DNA of 64,000 bases, taken from contig NZ_AEPB01000064.1 in the NCBI RefSeq assembly GCF_000189395.1, positions 16,481-80,480 on the forward strand, given 5' to 3'. Below the pieces are notes generated by a model. It had not been told where the DNA came from. It saw only the letters and a list, made by a program, of their open reading frames with translations, and made no database searches. The position numbers and the translations under genes are program-made. This document shows, in pieces, positions 40,317-50,163 of the stretch. The stretch's first letter is position 1; every line of letters begins with the position of its first letter. This stretch comes from Planococcus donghaensis MPA1U2. Lineage in GTDB: Bacteria > Bacillota > Bacilli > Bacillales_A > Planococcaceae.

Positions 40317-41966
40317 CTATTTCAACGCATTGTTAATTACTTCAGCGCTTTCTGCGCGAGTAATTGGGTTTTTCGGGCGGAATGTGTTGTCCGCGTAACC
40401 TTTAACGACTTTGGTTGCATAAGCAGCTTGAATCGCGTCGTAATAATACATAGTTTTTGGAACATCTTTAAAACCAGCTTGTTGAGTGCCGGAAAGTTTA
40501 AACGCAGATTGCATAATCAGTGCCATGTCGCCACGTTTAATTGGATCGTTTGGTCGGAATTCTTTTTCGTTAATTCCTTTAATATAACCTAATTCATAAG
40601 CACTGTTAATATAGCCAGCAGCGTAAGAATCTTTTGGTACATCGCTAAAATGGTGATTGGTATTGGTTTTATTCAACTTTAATGCACGGCCAATCATGGT
40701 AATGGCTTCTGCACGGGTAATGGTGGCATCAGGACGGTATGTGCCGTCAGTAAGTCCTGTGATAATGCCGCGATCAAAATTCTTTTGAATCGGTAACGTG
40801 TACCACACATTATTTTTTAAATCTGGGAACAAGGCAGCTTTGGTCTGGAGTGATTGTACTAAGCCATTGCCATACGTATTGTCGCGACCTTTTACACCAA
40901 GGTCGAATGCTACCCGGTTAACAGTTTCACGCAATTGCTTATTTGATAAATGCGGATAAGCTTCCATATATTGCGCAAATGTACCAGCAACAAAAGGAGA
41001 AGCGACAGATGTTCCTTCAGAAACAGCGTAATCTTCGTTAGATGTTGTTTTAGAATCAGTGAAACTACTTAAAATGCCTTCTCCAGGTGCCACAAGTTCT
41101 TGTGACGCGCCGTAATTTGAGAAATAAGACAGTTTGTTGAGTTTCGAAACAGATCCGACAGCAATAACAGACGGAAAACGTGCTGGGTAAAGAACGTCTT
41201 TATATAATCCTTTTTCCCGTTCGTTTCCAGAAGCGGCAATAACCACAATGCCAGCATCGTAAGCTTTTTGCGTAATGTCACGTAAAGCTTGGTCATCGTT
41301 AATTGTCGTCAAACTCATGTTGATAATGTCGACTTTTTGGTCGATAGCCCATTGGATTCCGGCAACCACGCCTTCTAAAGTGCCGACGCCGTTAGCCGAC
41401 AAAACTTTAACCGAGTAAATCAACGAATCCGGTGCTACACCAACTGTACCGATGGAATTGTTTTGTGCGCCGATTACACCAGCAACATGCGTGCCGTGTC
41501 CATTACCATCTGTAAAAGCACTGGAATTTTCAACTTTTGAAACGCCTCCTGCGACTTTTAAGTCAGGATGTTTAGAGTTAATGCCTGAATCGATAATGGC
41601 GATTTTAACACCTTTACCTGTGTACCCAAGACTAGTTGCGGTATTCGCTTTAACTGTCCGGTAACCCCATGTAGTTGTTTGACCAGCTGCGGTAACGATT
41701 GAATTCTCTTCTACATATTCAATAGAAGAATCATTACTTGCCGTTTGAACCAATTGCTCGTTTGGCAATGTAACGGAAACGGCAGAGATAGCATCAAACT
41801 CCTCGTGAATTTCTGCGCCCATTTCTTCTAGCAAATCATAGTCAATGTCTTCTTTAAATGAAATAATCACGCGATCTGAAGCGTCATTGGCTTCAGCGGA
41901 GGCATTACTACTGGCCCATCCACTGATAAATAGCACAGAGAGTGCCAAAACTGATAATTTTTTCAA
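40317..41966 (-). CDS. Secreted subtilisin-like protease (S8) with three SLH domains
   Basis: A 549-residue exported serine protease. Signal peptide about 1-24 (ends NASA), then an I9-type propeptide (about 30-95). The catalytic domain (about 98-365) has Asp126 (AIIDSGIN), His157 (GHGTHVAG), Asn248 (AASGN) and Ser320 (EGTSVASP). Three C-terminal SLH domains (about 380-549) carry TRAE, KRGD and TRAE motifs and should hold the enzyme on the wall. AGGAGGG precedes the ATG on the minus strand. It lies 75 bases downstream of the amidase gene on the same strand, with a terminator between. Confidence 0.93.
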   Translation of the reverse strand: MKKLSVLALSVLFISGWASSNASAEANDASDRVIISFKEDIDYDLLEEMGAEIHEEFDAISAVSVTLPNEQLVQTASNDSSIEYVEENSIVTAAGQTTTWGYRTVKANTATSLGYTGKGVKIAIIDSGINSKHPDLKVAGGVSKVENSSAFTDGNGHGTHVAGVIGAQNNSIGTVGVAPDSLIYSVKVLSANGVGTLEGVVAGIQWAIDQKVDIINMSLTTINDDQALRDITQKAYDAGIVVIAASGNEREKGLYKDVLYPARFPSVIAVGSVSKLNKLSYFSNYGASQELVAPGEGILSSFTDSKTTSNEDYAVSEGTSVASPFVAGTFAQYMEAYPHLSNKQLRETVNRVAFDLGVKGRDNTYGNGLVQSLQTKAALFPDLKNNVWYTLPIQKNFDRGIITGLTDGTYRPDATITRAEAITMIGRALKLNKTNTNHHFSDVPKDSYAAGYINSAYELGYIKGINEKEFRPNDPIKRGDMALIMQSAFKLSGTQQAGFKDVPKTMYYYDAIQAAYATKVVKGYADNTFRPKNPITRAESAEVINNALK

Positions 41967-42012
41967 TAGAATCCCTCCTGAAAGATTACACTTTCATGTA
42001 GTATACAACAAA

Positions 42013-42038
42013 AAAACGGACTTAAAAGTCCGTTTTAA
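42013..42038 (-). terminator. Terminator of the SLH amidase
   Basis: AAAACGGACTT / AAGTCCGTTTT followed by T residues on the minus strand. Confidence 0.9.
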
Positions 42039-42041
42039 AAA

Positions 42042-43436
42042 TTAATTTTTTGCTTTCCAGTTGTAATAATCTTCGATTCCTGCAGCAATCGCTGTAGCAG
42101 CACGATCTTTATAAGTGCTAGAACCTAATTTCGAAGCATCATAAGAGTTCGTAATAAATCCTAATTCTACTAAAGCTGCTGGAAGGGGGTTCGTGCGAAT
42201 AACTTGGAAACCGTAGTTTTTAACACCGCGGTTCGGGTGGTCCATTGCTTTGTAAAGTCTGTTTTGAACAAATGTTGCTAATTCCTTGCTATCGCTACCG
42301 ACTGAAGCGGAATAGTACGTTTCAGAACCGCTAGCGCCATGAGCTCCTGCTGAATTGGTGTGAATGCTAAGGAATGTATCTGATCCACTAGCTACGCCTT
42401 TATCCACACGAGCACTCAATGAATGGAATACATCAGTTGAACGTGTCATATAAACTTTAATGCCTTTTGCTTTTAATTTTGCTTCAACACGTTTTGCAAC
42501 GTCAAGGTTAATGTCTTTTTCTAGTAATCCATTTGCTACGGCACCACCGTCGTGACCGCCATGACCAGGATCAAGTGTGATATAGCGGCTGCTAGCAGTT
42601 GCGGGTACAGCTTCTGCTAAATAATCAGAGTGAACGTAGCCAGTGTAGCTACCGCTTTTCCCGTATGCCCAAGCACCTTTGTAACCATAAACTGCGAATG
42701 CATCACCCGAGTTTAGTTTACCAAGTGCGTAGTAGCCAGTGCTTGGTCCAGTACGAATATTTAAGCTGTTTACTGTTACACGTAAATTATCAATTGTGAC
42801 ATTTTTATAAGTAACTCGGTAGCTTGAATTTAATGCGCGTGCTAAGAAAATAGCGAACTCTTCACGAATTAATTTTTTGCTTGGTGAATATGTGCCAGTA
42901 CCCGTACCGTTTGATACGCCGGCAGTAGCAATTTTACTAACTGCTGTGTACAGACTATTTGAACTTGTATCTACTTTAATATCTGAGAAGAAAACATTAC
43001 CAGTATTTGAGTATTTAAATGCACGGCTTAGTAAGTAAGCCATTTCTCCACGAGTCATTGTATCTTGTGGACGGAAAGTTCCATCTGAATTTCCTGTAAT
43101 GATGCCTTTTTCGTAAGCTGATTGAATATAACCTGAACTGTAGCGTTTTGGATCGACATCAGGGAATGATGTTTTACGCAATGAGCCGTTCAAGCCTAAT
43201 GCACGACCGATTAAAGTGGCAGCTTGCTCACGCGTTACTGACTCCGATGGTCCAAATGAATTTTTATCTACACCGTTTATCAAACCTTTGTTCCATAAAT
43301 ACAAAATCTCTTGATCGGACGATGAAACGTCCTTAAATGGATTACTTGCAGCAGAAACAGGTTGAACACCAAAACTTGAAATCACAAAAACAACAGCAAC
43401 AAGAAACAGGGCAATTTTCGAGAATACTTTTTTCAT
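42042..43436 (-). CDS. N-acetylmuramoyl-L-alanine amidase with SLH and SH3 domains
   Basis: A 464-residue exported wall hydrolase. Signal peptide about 1-29, three SLH domains (about 31-80, 88-142, 148-203), one bacterial SH3 domain (about 218-275, NSLNIRTGPSTGYY), then a zinc Amidase_3 domain (285-462). Zinc ligands and catalytic residues are His292 (DPGHGGHDGG), Glu306, His359 (SIHTN) and Glu424 (VELGF). It cleaves the bond between MurNAc and L-alanine. GGAGG precedes the ATG. It is divergent from the SLH glucosaminidase across a 430-base gap. Confidence 0.94.
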   Translation of the reverse strand: MKKVFSKIALFLVAVVFVISSFGVQPVSAASNPFKDVSSSDQEILYLWNKGLINGVDKNSFGPSESVTREQAATLIGRALGLNGSLRKTSFPDVDPKRYSSGYIQSAYEKGIITGNSDGTFRPQDTMTRGEMAYLLSRAFKYSNTGNVFFSDIKVDTSSNSLYTAVSKIATAGVSNGTGTGTYSPSKKLIREEFAIFLARALNSSYRVTYKNVTIDNLRVTVNSLNIRTGPSTGYYALGKLNSGDAFAVYGYKGAWAYGKSGSYTGYVHSDYLAEAVPATASSRYITLDPGHGGHDGGAVANGLLEKDINLDVAKRVEAKLKAKGIKVYMTRSTDVFHSLSARVDKGVASGSDTFLSIHTNSAGAHGASGSETYYSASVGSDSKELATFVQNRLYKAMDHPNRGVKNYGFQVIRTNPLPAALVELGFITNSYDASKLGSSTYKDRAATAIAAGIEDYYNWKAKN

Positions 43437-43866
43437 AAAATTGTCATTTCCTCCTATTAATTTCTATCTGATAGTGATAATAGCAGATATTTATTCAAAT
43501 TAATGGGTTTTTTTAATAAATAAGAATAAAGTATGGTTTAAAAAGATTATTTTTGTTCGGTAAGTTTCGTCCTAATACTTTATACCTAATTAAATGATAT
43601 ACAAACTGCAAGTATTAAATAATCAAATAAATTAAATTAAAAATAATAAAAAAATGTCTTTACTAATATAGGAGTATTAATGGTACACTCAAAAATGTCT
43701 AGTAATTATTTAACCATGTAAAAATGGTAAATATAGATAATAAAAGAGGTAGCCAGTCTACTGAGAAAAATATGTATCTTATTGATAAGTTTATGAGGTT
43801 TTAAATAAAAAACTTTGTAAATTAGGGAATTTTGTTTTTATTACCAAAAGGAGGAAAAAGAATAAC

Positions 43867-45834
43867 ATGAAAAAACTATTACTAGGATTTTTAGCAATAT
43901 TGCTTGCTTTGTCGGCTTTTACTCAAGAAACAGCAAAAGCCGCAGATGATCTAACAGGTCATGCATACGAAGCAGAGATGAGAGAGTTAATAAAATTAGG
44001 GGTTATCGTAGGATACAAAGACGGAACAATTCGTCCAAACCAACAAGTAACGCGCGCAGAGTTCGCTAAAATGGTTGTAAACTCATTTGAACTTGGTCCA
44101 GTAACAAAAAGTGCATCTTTAGAAAACGCAGGATTTGTAGCAGCTTCAACGGAAATCGCTGTAAGCTTTAAAGATGTATCATTAGGAGCTTGGTATTACG
44201 ATTCAGTTGCAGCGGCTGTAAGTGCTGGAATTATTAAAGGGTATGATGATAATACATTCAGACCTAATGAATTAATTAATCGTGAGCAAATGTCGACAAT
44301 GGTTGCTCGTGCATTAAAAGCAAAAGGCGTAGTAATCAATGTTTCTGAAACAAAAGCGTTGGATTTTACTGATGCTTCTACTATTAGAGACGATCACAAA
44401 GACGATGTCCGCATCCTTTCACATTTAGGAATTATTACAGGAAATCAGGATAAGACATTTAAACCAAAAGACGGCTCGACAAGATGGATGGTGGCTGTAG
44501 TTATGTTGAGAGCAAGAGCTGAACTTGCACCGCCGAAAGATTTAGAGTTCCAAGTTTCTTCAATTACGGCAGACAAAACAACAGTTTTAAAACAATTTGA
44601 TGATTTTGCAGCAGCAAAAGAATATGCACAAAAAACGTCAAAAGCTCAAGTAGTTGAGCGCAGCAACCAAATTCTTTGGATGAAAAAAGGAATTGTAACA
44701 ACCAATGCATTTACGGAAATTTATCCAACGGATAGCTTAAAAGCAAGCACAAGCACATTCCGTCCGTATGTGCCTTCAAATACTGAAATGAAATTTATCG
44801 ATGCTACAGCGACAACAGTTAAAGTAGAATTGGCTGGTAAAGTCGGATATGTGAGTTCAAAGGTAGTTCGTATCATTCCGCAAGAAATGCTAAAAGGTCA
44901 ATCCTATTATGAAGTGGCGGGCAGCAGCTTGGTCCACAAAATTTTTAACCATTCGACTGGAAGCTATGCTTCTACAGGCGTTGTAGGTAAAGCGCCAAAA
45001 GAATTTGTCAGCGGCATGAAATACTATAGCTGGGATGGAGCAACATTTACAAATGCATCTGGCGCGAAAGTAGCGGAAAGCTATCAGTACTTTAATATGT
45101 TGCCGCTTCATTCCGCAACAAAGTACACAGCGGAAGAGTTAGACAAATACTTGAAAGACCAATTCCCGTATTACAATAAAGTACAGTACGACAAGAAATG
45201 GACAGAGAGCCCGCTTGTCGGCGCTGGAAAATTCTTTAAGGAAATGGAAGCAACGCACAAAGTTAACGCACTGTACTTAATGTCTCATGCGATTCATGAA
45301 AGCCAGTGGGGAACAAGCAAAATCGCACAAGATAAAAACAATCTCTTTGGTTATGGTGCAGTAGATGGTGATGCCTATAACAGAGCGTATTCTTACGATA
45401 CATTTAGAGAGTCGATTGAAGATGCGGCTAAACGAATCAACACAAGTTACCAGTCACCAACAGGCAGCTATTACAACGGATCTATTCTTGGAAACAAAGG
45501 TATCGGCATGAACGTTCGTTATGCATCTGATGTATTCTGGGGAGAGAAAATTGCGGGGCATATGTTCCGTACGGATCAGTATCTTGGAAGCAAAGATGTA
45601 AACCAACACAAGTTAGGTTACACAACAACGAGCCCGTTAAATTTCAGAAAAGATCCAAGTACATCATTTGCTTCACTTTATACACTGAAAACTTCTGAAG
45701 TTCCCGTCGTGATTCAAACAGAAACAACAGCGGCTTCAGGGTCATTATGGTATGAAGTAGCATCAGAAGACAAAGCTTATACAAAGGCTTATGTTCACGG
45801 CGATTACATCAAAATGTTGCCAGTTGCACAGTAA
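43867..45834 (+). CDS. SLH-anchored beta-N-acetylglucosaminidase (GH73)
   Basis: A 655-residue exported wall hydrolase. Signal peptide about 1-26, then three SLH domains (about 30-85, 98-155, 160-220). A linker with SH3-like segments follows (about 235-345), then a GH73 glucosaminidase domain (about 415-575) with the likely catalytic Glu478 in HESQWG and NLFGYGA. A C-terminal SH3 domain is at about 580-650 (SPLNFRKDPSTSF). It cuts the glycan backbone. AAAGGAGG precedes the ATG. The 43437-43866 gap is A+T-rich, holds promoters for both divergent genes, and has a small inverted repeat ACCAT/ATGGT at 43713-43728. Confidence 0.92.
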   Translation: MKKLLLGFLAILLALSAFTQETAKAADDLTGHAYEAEMRELIKLGVIVGYKDGTIRPNQQVTRAEFAKMVVNSFELGPVTKSASLENAGFVAASTEIAVSFKDVSLGAWYYDSVAAAVSAGIIKGYDDNTFRPNELINREQMSTMVARALKAKGVVINVSETKALDFTDASTIRDDHKDDVRILSHLGIITGNQDKTFKPKDGSTRWMVAVVMLRARAELAPPKDLEFQVSSITADKTTVLKQFDDFAAAKEYAQKTSKAQVVERSNQILWMKKGIVTTNAFTEIYPTDSLKASTSTFRPYVPSNTEMKFIDATATTVKVELAGKVGYVSSKVVRIIPQEMLKGQSYYEVAGSSLVHKIFNHSTGSYASTGVVGKAPKEFVSGMKYYSWDGATFTNASGAKVAESYQYFNMLPLHSATKYTAEELDKYLKDQFPYYNKVQYDKKWTESPLVGAGKFFKEMEATHKVNALYLMSHAIHESQWGTSKIAQDKNNLFGYGAVDGDAYNRAYSYDTFRESIEDAAKRINTSYQSPTGSYYNGSILGNKGIGMNVRYASDVFWGEKIAGHMFRTDQYLGSKDVNQHKLGYTTTSPLNFRKDPSTSFASLYTLKTSEVPVVIQTETTAASGSLWYEVASEDKAYTKAYVHGDYIKMLPVAQ

Positions 45835-45856
45835 TATAATTTACAAATTTTTAATA

Positions 45857-45908
45857 GAAGAACCCCATGTTCAAGCCATTATAGCTTGAACATGGGGTTC
45901 TTCTTTAT
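45857..45908 (+). terminator. Intrinsic terminator
   Basis: A very long perfect stem GAAGAACCCCATGTTCAAGC / GCTTGAACATGGGGTTCTTC followed by TTT. TATACT at 45911-45916 just after it may be the -10 of the next operon. Confidence 0.93.
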
Positions 45909-45952
45909 GTTATACTAGCCTAAGATATTTTGCCCTGAAGAGGAGATTAATA

Positions 45953-46690
45953 ATGACTTTAAAATTCGTTCATATATTGGGAGTGCCGTTTATTAACACA
46001 ACCCAAAAAGACTTTATCGCAACACTAGAAACACACGTCGCCAAGCAGGAAAAAGCGTTTGTGGTGACAGCCAATCCTGAAATTGTCATGCATTCGTTAA
46101 AAGACGAAGCGTATAAACAAACATTAGCAAAAGCTACATACATTACAGCAGACGGCATAGGCATCGTTAAAGCGGCCGCCATTGTGGGTGAACCGTTGCC
46201 AGAACGTGTAAGTGGATATGACGTTATGCTGGATTTGCTTGAAATGGCAAACAAAAACCACTCAAGTGTCTTTTTTCTAGGAGCAGCTGAAGAAGTATTG
46301 CAAGCTACGGTTAAAAAAGCAAAACAAGACTATCCCGGCATCAAAGTTGTGGGCAGTCATAACGGCTTTTTTGATTGGAACGATCATCAATTGCCCCAAC
46401 AAATCAAAAACGCAGCACCCGACTTTGTTTTTGTAGCACTCGGATTCCCGAGACAAGAACAATGGATCGGCGCCAATATCGATCAATTTGATAAAGGTGT
46501 GTTTATCGGCATTGGTGGAAGTTTTGATGTTTTTTCTGGTTCGGTCAAACGAGCACCTGAAATGTGGCAAAAAATGAACCTTGAATGGTTTTACCGTCTG
46601 GTGAAACAACCCTCACGGTGGAAGCGCATGCTCGTGTTACCAAAATTCGCAGCAACTGTGATTGGGCGAAAGGCTTCTCGTAAAGGATGA
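45953..46690 (+). CDS. tagA: WecG/TagA/CpsF-family N-acetylmannosaminyltransferase
   Basis: A 245-residue glycosyltransferase that adds ManNAc to undecaprenyl-PP-GlcNAc, making the linkage unit of wall teichoic acid or a secondary wall polysaccharide. ANPEIVMHSLKDEAYKQTL, TADGIG (Asp67, the conserved catalytic residue), LGAAEEV and FVALGFPRQEQWI are family signatures, with a basic amphipathic tail for membrane attachment. AAGAGGAG precedes the ATG. It overlaps the flippase gene by 4 bases (ATGA), starting a four-gene wall-polymer operon. Confidence 0.93.
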   Translation: MTLKFVHILGVPFINTTQKDFIATLETHVAKQEKAFVVTANPEIVMHSLKDEAYKQTLAKATYITADGIGIVKAAAIVGEPLPERVSGYDVMLDLLEMANKNHSSVFFLGAAEEVLQATVKKAKQDYPGIKVVGSHNGFFDWNDHQLPQQIKNAAPDFVFVALGFPRQEQWIGANIDQFDKGVFIGIGGSFDVFSGSVKRAPEMWQKMNLEWFYRLVKQPSRWKRMLVLPKFAATVIGRKASRKG

Positions 46691-48246
46691 AAAACACATT
46701 AGTTAAAAGTACATTAATCTTATCAATTGCAGCGTTGCTGTCTAAAATACTCGGCAGTTTGTTCCGCATACCGCTTCAAAATATTGCAGGAGATGAAGTG
46801 CTTGGGATTTTCACATTGGTGTATCCGGTTTATATGGTCGCATTAACTTTGTCGGTCGCCGGAATTCCTATCGCCATTTCCAAACTGATTTCAGAAGCGC
46901 GTGCAACAAATGACGAGCAACAAGTCAAAAACATCTTTTTCACTTCAGGTATTTTGGCTTTACTCTTCGGTATCACCAGTTTCTTTATTCTTTACGGATT
47001 TTCTCATCAAATCGCAGCGGTTTTAGGAGGCCAAACGACGCGGCTTTCGCTTATCGTCGTGTCGTGTACATTGCTCGTTGCACCTTATATGGCAGTGTAT
47101 CGAGGTTATTTCCAAGGACATCAAAATATGACACCAACTGCCGTGTCGCAAGTAATCGAACAATTTATCCGTGTTGGCTTGATAATACTTGTCGCCATTT
47201 TTATGGTAGAGCGTCTATACAGCGACGAGCAAATAGCTGGCGGTATTATGATTGGTTCAATTATTGGTGCGCTCGGCTCATTAATTTACTTGCGCATTTT
47301 ATACAATCGTTCTTCTGTCAAAGTAGCGAAAAATTTGCCTTATAAACTAGCTCATTTTCATTCTACATTTAAAACGATTTTAAAAATCTCGATTCCCATC
47401 GCAATTGGTGCCATTACTATGGCGTTGTTGAATTTAATCGATTCCGTAACCATTCCAACGGCCTTAAAAATGCATGGGGAAGCGACTGAAGACATCAATT
47501 CGCTTTATGGAATATATGGTAGAGGCTTAGCGCTTGTACAAATCGTAACGGTTTTTGCGAGCTCTGTTATTTTGCCACTTATTCCGTCGATCTCTGCAAA
47601 ACTAACGCAAAATGATAAAATCGGCTCCGCAAAGCTGATCGATAATACCTTTTTCCTGACGTATTTACTATCCGTTCCGGCTGCAGTGGGTCTTGTTGTT
47701 TTGACTTTGCCGATAAACTTAGGCTTGTTCACAGATTTACAAGGCAGTACGGTGCTCGCAATCGTGTCATTTAGTTCATTGTTTACGTCGCTGACCGTTC
47801 TTGGGACGGGCGTTTTACAAGGAATCAACAAAGCGCGTCTTGGTGCGTGGATCATTATTATAGGTGTAGGGATTAAATTGTTTTTGAATTTGACTTTAGT
47901 CAATTTGTACGGCTTAGTTGGTGCTGCCATTTCTACCGCAGCTATTTACTTGATCTTGTTCATACTTAACGCTGTTGCTATCCGGAAATACACCGGATTC
48001 AGCTTTTTTCCGAAAAAGATTGGTACCATCGTTTTTGCTTCACTTGTCATGGGGGCGGCTATTTGGCTGCCAAGTTACCTATTGGATTTTGAAGAGTTGT
48101 CGAGATTGGCAGCTTTATTGTATGTGGGAGCAGCAGTCGCAATTGGCGGGCTGATTTACTTTAGTTTGTTGCTAGTAACTGGAGCGATAGACCAAAGCGT
48201 ATTGCAACGCATTCCTGTCATCAACAAATTCATCACCAAGAAATAG
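46687..48246 (+). CDS. Polysaccharide/lipid-linked oligosaccharide flippase (MOP superfamily)
   Basis: A 519-residue membrane protein with about 14 helices, of the SpoVB/MurJ-like branch of the PST exporter family (TLILSIAALLSKILGSLFRIPLQNIAGDEVLGIFTLVYPVY). In this operon it probably flips a lipid-linked wall-polymer unit made by the TagA-type enzyme. A lipid II role cannot be excluded. ATGA overlap with the previous gene. Confidence 0.87.
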   Translation: MKNTLVKSTLILSIAALLSKILGSLFRIPLQNIAGDEVLGIFTLVYPVYMVALTLSVAGIPIAISKLISEARATNDEQQVKNIFFTSGILALLFGITSFFILYGFSHQIAAVLGGQTTRLSLIVVSCTLLVAPYMAVYRGYFQGHQNMTPTAVSQVIEQFIRVGLIILVAIFMVERLYSDEQIAGGIMIGSIIGALGSLIYLRILYNRSSVKVAKNLPYKLAHFHSTFKTILKISIPIAIGAITMALLNLIDSVTIPTALKMHGEATEDINSLYGIYGRGLALVQIVTVFASSVILPLIPSISAKLTQNDKIGSAKLIDNTFFLTYLLSVPAAVGLVVLTLPINLGLFTDLQGSTVLAIVSFSSLFTSLTVLGTGVLQGINKARLGAWIIIIGVGIKLFLNLTLVNLYGLVGAAISTAAIYLILFILNAVAIRKYTGFSFFPKKIGTIVFASLVMGAAIWLPSYLLDFEELSRLAALLYVGAAVAIGGLIYFSLLLVTGAIDQSVLQRIPVINKFITKK

Positions 48247-48294
48247 CGCCTGCAACCCAGGCCAATCCAAGAAAAGTTAAGGGTGTGTACTTAC

Positions 48295-50163
48295 GTGAAA
48301 AAAGTATTAATCGGAATCCTCCTGGCCGCATTGCTATTGACCATTCCAACAGCAGTTCAGCGCATACAAATAGAAGAAGCAAATAAAAGCATTGAAACCA
48401 TTGTTCCTTATCAATTGGCAGCGAATTGGATGATTGAAGATCCAGATCTAACATTTGATCAAATACTAACAGATTTTAAAAACACTGGTGTTCAAAGTAT
48501 CAGCTTAGAACCGGATACTATTAGTTCTCTTGAGAGAAAAAGACTGGTGACAGCTGTTAGTACATCGCGCATGCATGAATATTTATTGTTAACACAGCAA
48601 GAACCGTTAGAAGCGCCTTTTACTAAACCAGGATTGTTTATACACTCCAATAATTCTTATGATTTCGAAAAAGTTACAGAAGGTTTTTTTGAAGAACAAC
48701 ATACATTTACTGTGAATGGTGACGACTATTTGTTTATTCCGGGAAATGCCAGTAGGATTCTGTCAATACCGGTTGCTTATGATAGAGAAGTGATTGAAAC
48801 CGTATTAGATGCTGACATGATGGTCATTCCACGTCTTAGCAATTTTAGTGATGAAGCTCAACTTGAACGAATGTCGGAAGAGCTGCTTGCCATAAAACAA
48901 CCTGGTGTCGATAAAGTATTATTTAGCGGAGTGGATGTCCCTTTTTCTTCAGATCCAGTCGAATTGAAAGAGTTTGGGGAGCAACTAAACACAGTAGGTT
49001 ATGAATTAATGAGCATTGAATTTGCAGATCAAAATGGTTTAAACCAACTGGCATATATAACCGATTTGAATCTTGTTCGCCTTCATAGTCTTGGCGTTGC
49101 AGATAGCAATATTACAGAAAGCGCGGAGAAAATTGTTCGTGCTGCAAAAGAACGGAATTTACGTGCATTTTACTTGAATTTACCTTCTGAGAAATATGAA
49201 GAAGCGTTGCCGGTATTGCAAACCTTACAAGCCGAAGTAGATTCTACCTTGCCAACAAGTTTTGCTCGCGGTGACTCGCGCACTTTTGAAGCGTATAGCG
49301 TTCCGTTATGGCAAACCGCAATGGCGTTGCTTGGTGTAATAGCGTTTTTAACATTAGCAACTCAATCAGTATTTCAAAATAAAAAACTAACGCTCTTTGC
49401 ATTAAGTGGATCTGCTTTGTTTGTTCTTTTATATTTAGTTCTTCAACAAAGCATCATTTTAAAAGCATTGGCTTTGGCTGTTGCTATTACCGCACCTATT
49501 TGGGCGGTTTTATTGAACAAAGAGCCACAGAAAAAAGGGTATATCGTGAAATCTTATGCACAAGCAATCGGTATTGCAGCAATTGGTATTTGGCTGATTG
49601 TAGTATTGTTGAGCGGCAATCAATATATACTCGGAATTGATTTGTTTAGAGGAGTATCATTAATTTATATTGTACCGATTGCTTTTATAGCAGTTTATGC
49701 AATTTGGGGAAATATTAAATTTCTCTTAAAAGCTCCTGTGATTTACTGGCATATTGTAGTTATTGCGGTTGTTAGTGGTATCGCTTTATACTATTATAGC
49801 CGAACAGGCAATGCTGGAGAGGCCTCTAATATTGAACTACAATTACGTTCATTACTGGAACAAATCTTATACGTAAGACCAAGAACAAAAGAGTTTCTTA
49901 TTGGATTCCCGTTCTTTGTTTTGGCGCTTCACGTGGCTAAATCGTATCCAAAAGGCTATTACTTCTTGCTTATTCCAGGAGTCATTGGCTTCTTATCCTT
50001 AGTGAATACATTTACTCATCTTCATATACCGCTCTTGATTTCATTACTGAGAAGTGGTTATAGTATACTATTCGGATTTATAATAGGACTTGTGTTAATT
50101 TGGCTGTATGAAAAAGTGTGGAAAAAAATAGTGACCAATATAAGAGTGAGGTGGCAGGCGTGA
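48295..50163 (+). CDS. DUF5693 family membrane protein
   Basis: A 622-residue protein. An N-terminal membrane anchor (about 2-18) is followed by a large extracytoplasmic domain (about 20-335) and then about nine membrane helices (from about 340 to the end). It matches the DUF5693 proteins found beside csaB in Bacillales, probably in wall-polysaccharide modification or export. The GTG at 48295 has AAGGGTG 9 bases upstream; GTG 48283 is inside that site. Its TGA overlaps the csaB GTG. Confidence 0.82.
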   Translation: MKKVLIGILLAALLLTIPTAVQRIQIEEANKSIETIVPYQLAANWMIEDPDLTFDQILTDFKNTGVQSISLEPDTISSLERKRLVTAVSTSRMHEYLLLTQQEPLEAPFTKPGLFIHSNNSYDFEKVTEGFFEEQHTFTVNGDDYLFIPGNASRILSIPVAYDREVIETVLDADMMVIPRLSNFSDEAQLERMSEELLAIKQPGVDKVLFSGVDVPFSSDPVELKEFGEQLNTVGYELMSIEFADQNGLNQLAYITDLNLVRLHSLGVADSNITESAEKIVRAAKERNLRAFYLNLPSEKYEEALPVLQTLQAEVDSTLPTSFARGDSRTFEAYSVPLWQTAMALLGVIAFLTLATQSVFQNKKLTLFALSGSALFVLLYLVLQQSIILKALALAVAITAPIWAVLLNKEPQKKGYIVKSYAQAIGIAAIGIWLIVVLLSGNQYILGIDLFRGVSLIYIVPIAFIAVYAIWGNIKFLLKAPVIYWHIVVIAVVSGIALYYYSRTGNAGEASNIELQLRSLLEQILYVRPRTKEFLIGFPFFVLALHVAKSYPKGYYFLLIPGVIGFLSLVNTFTHLHIPLLISLLRSGYSILFGFIIGLVLIWLYEKVWKKIVTNIRVRWQA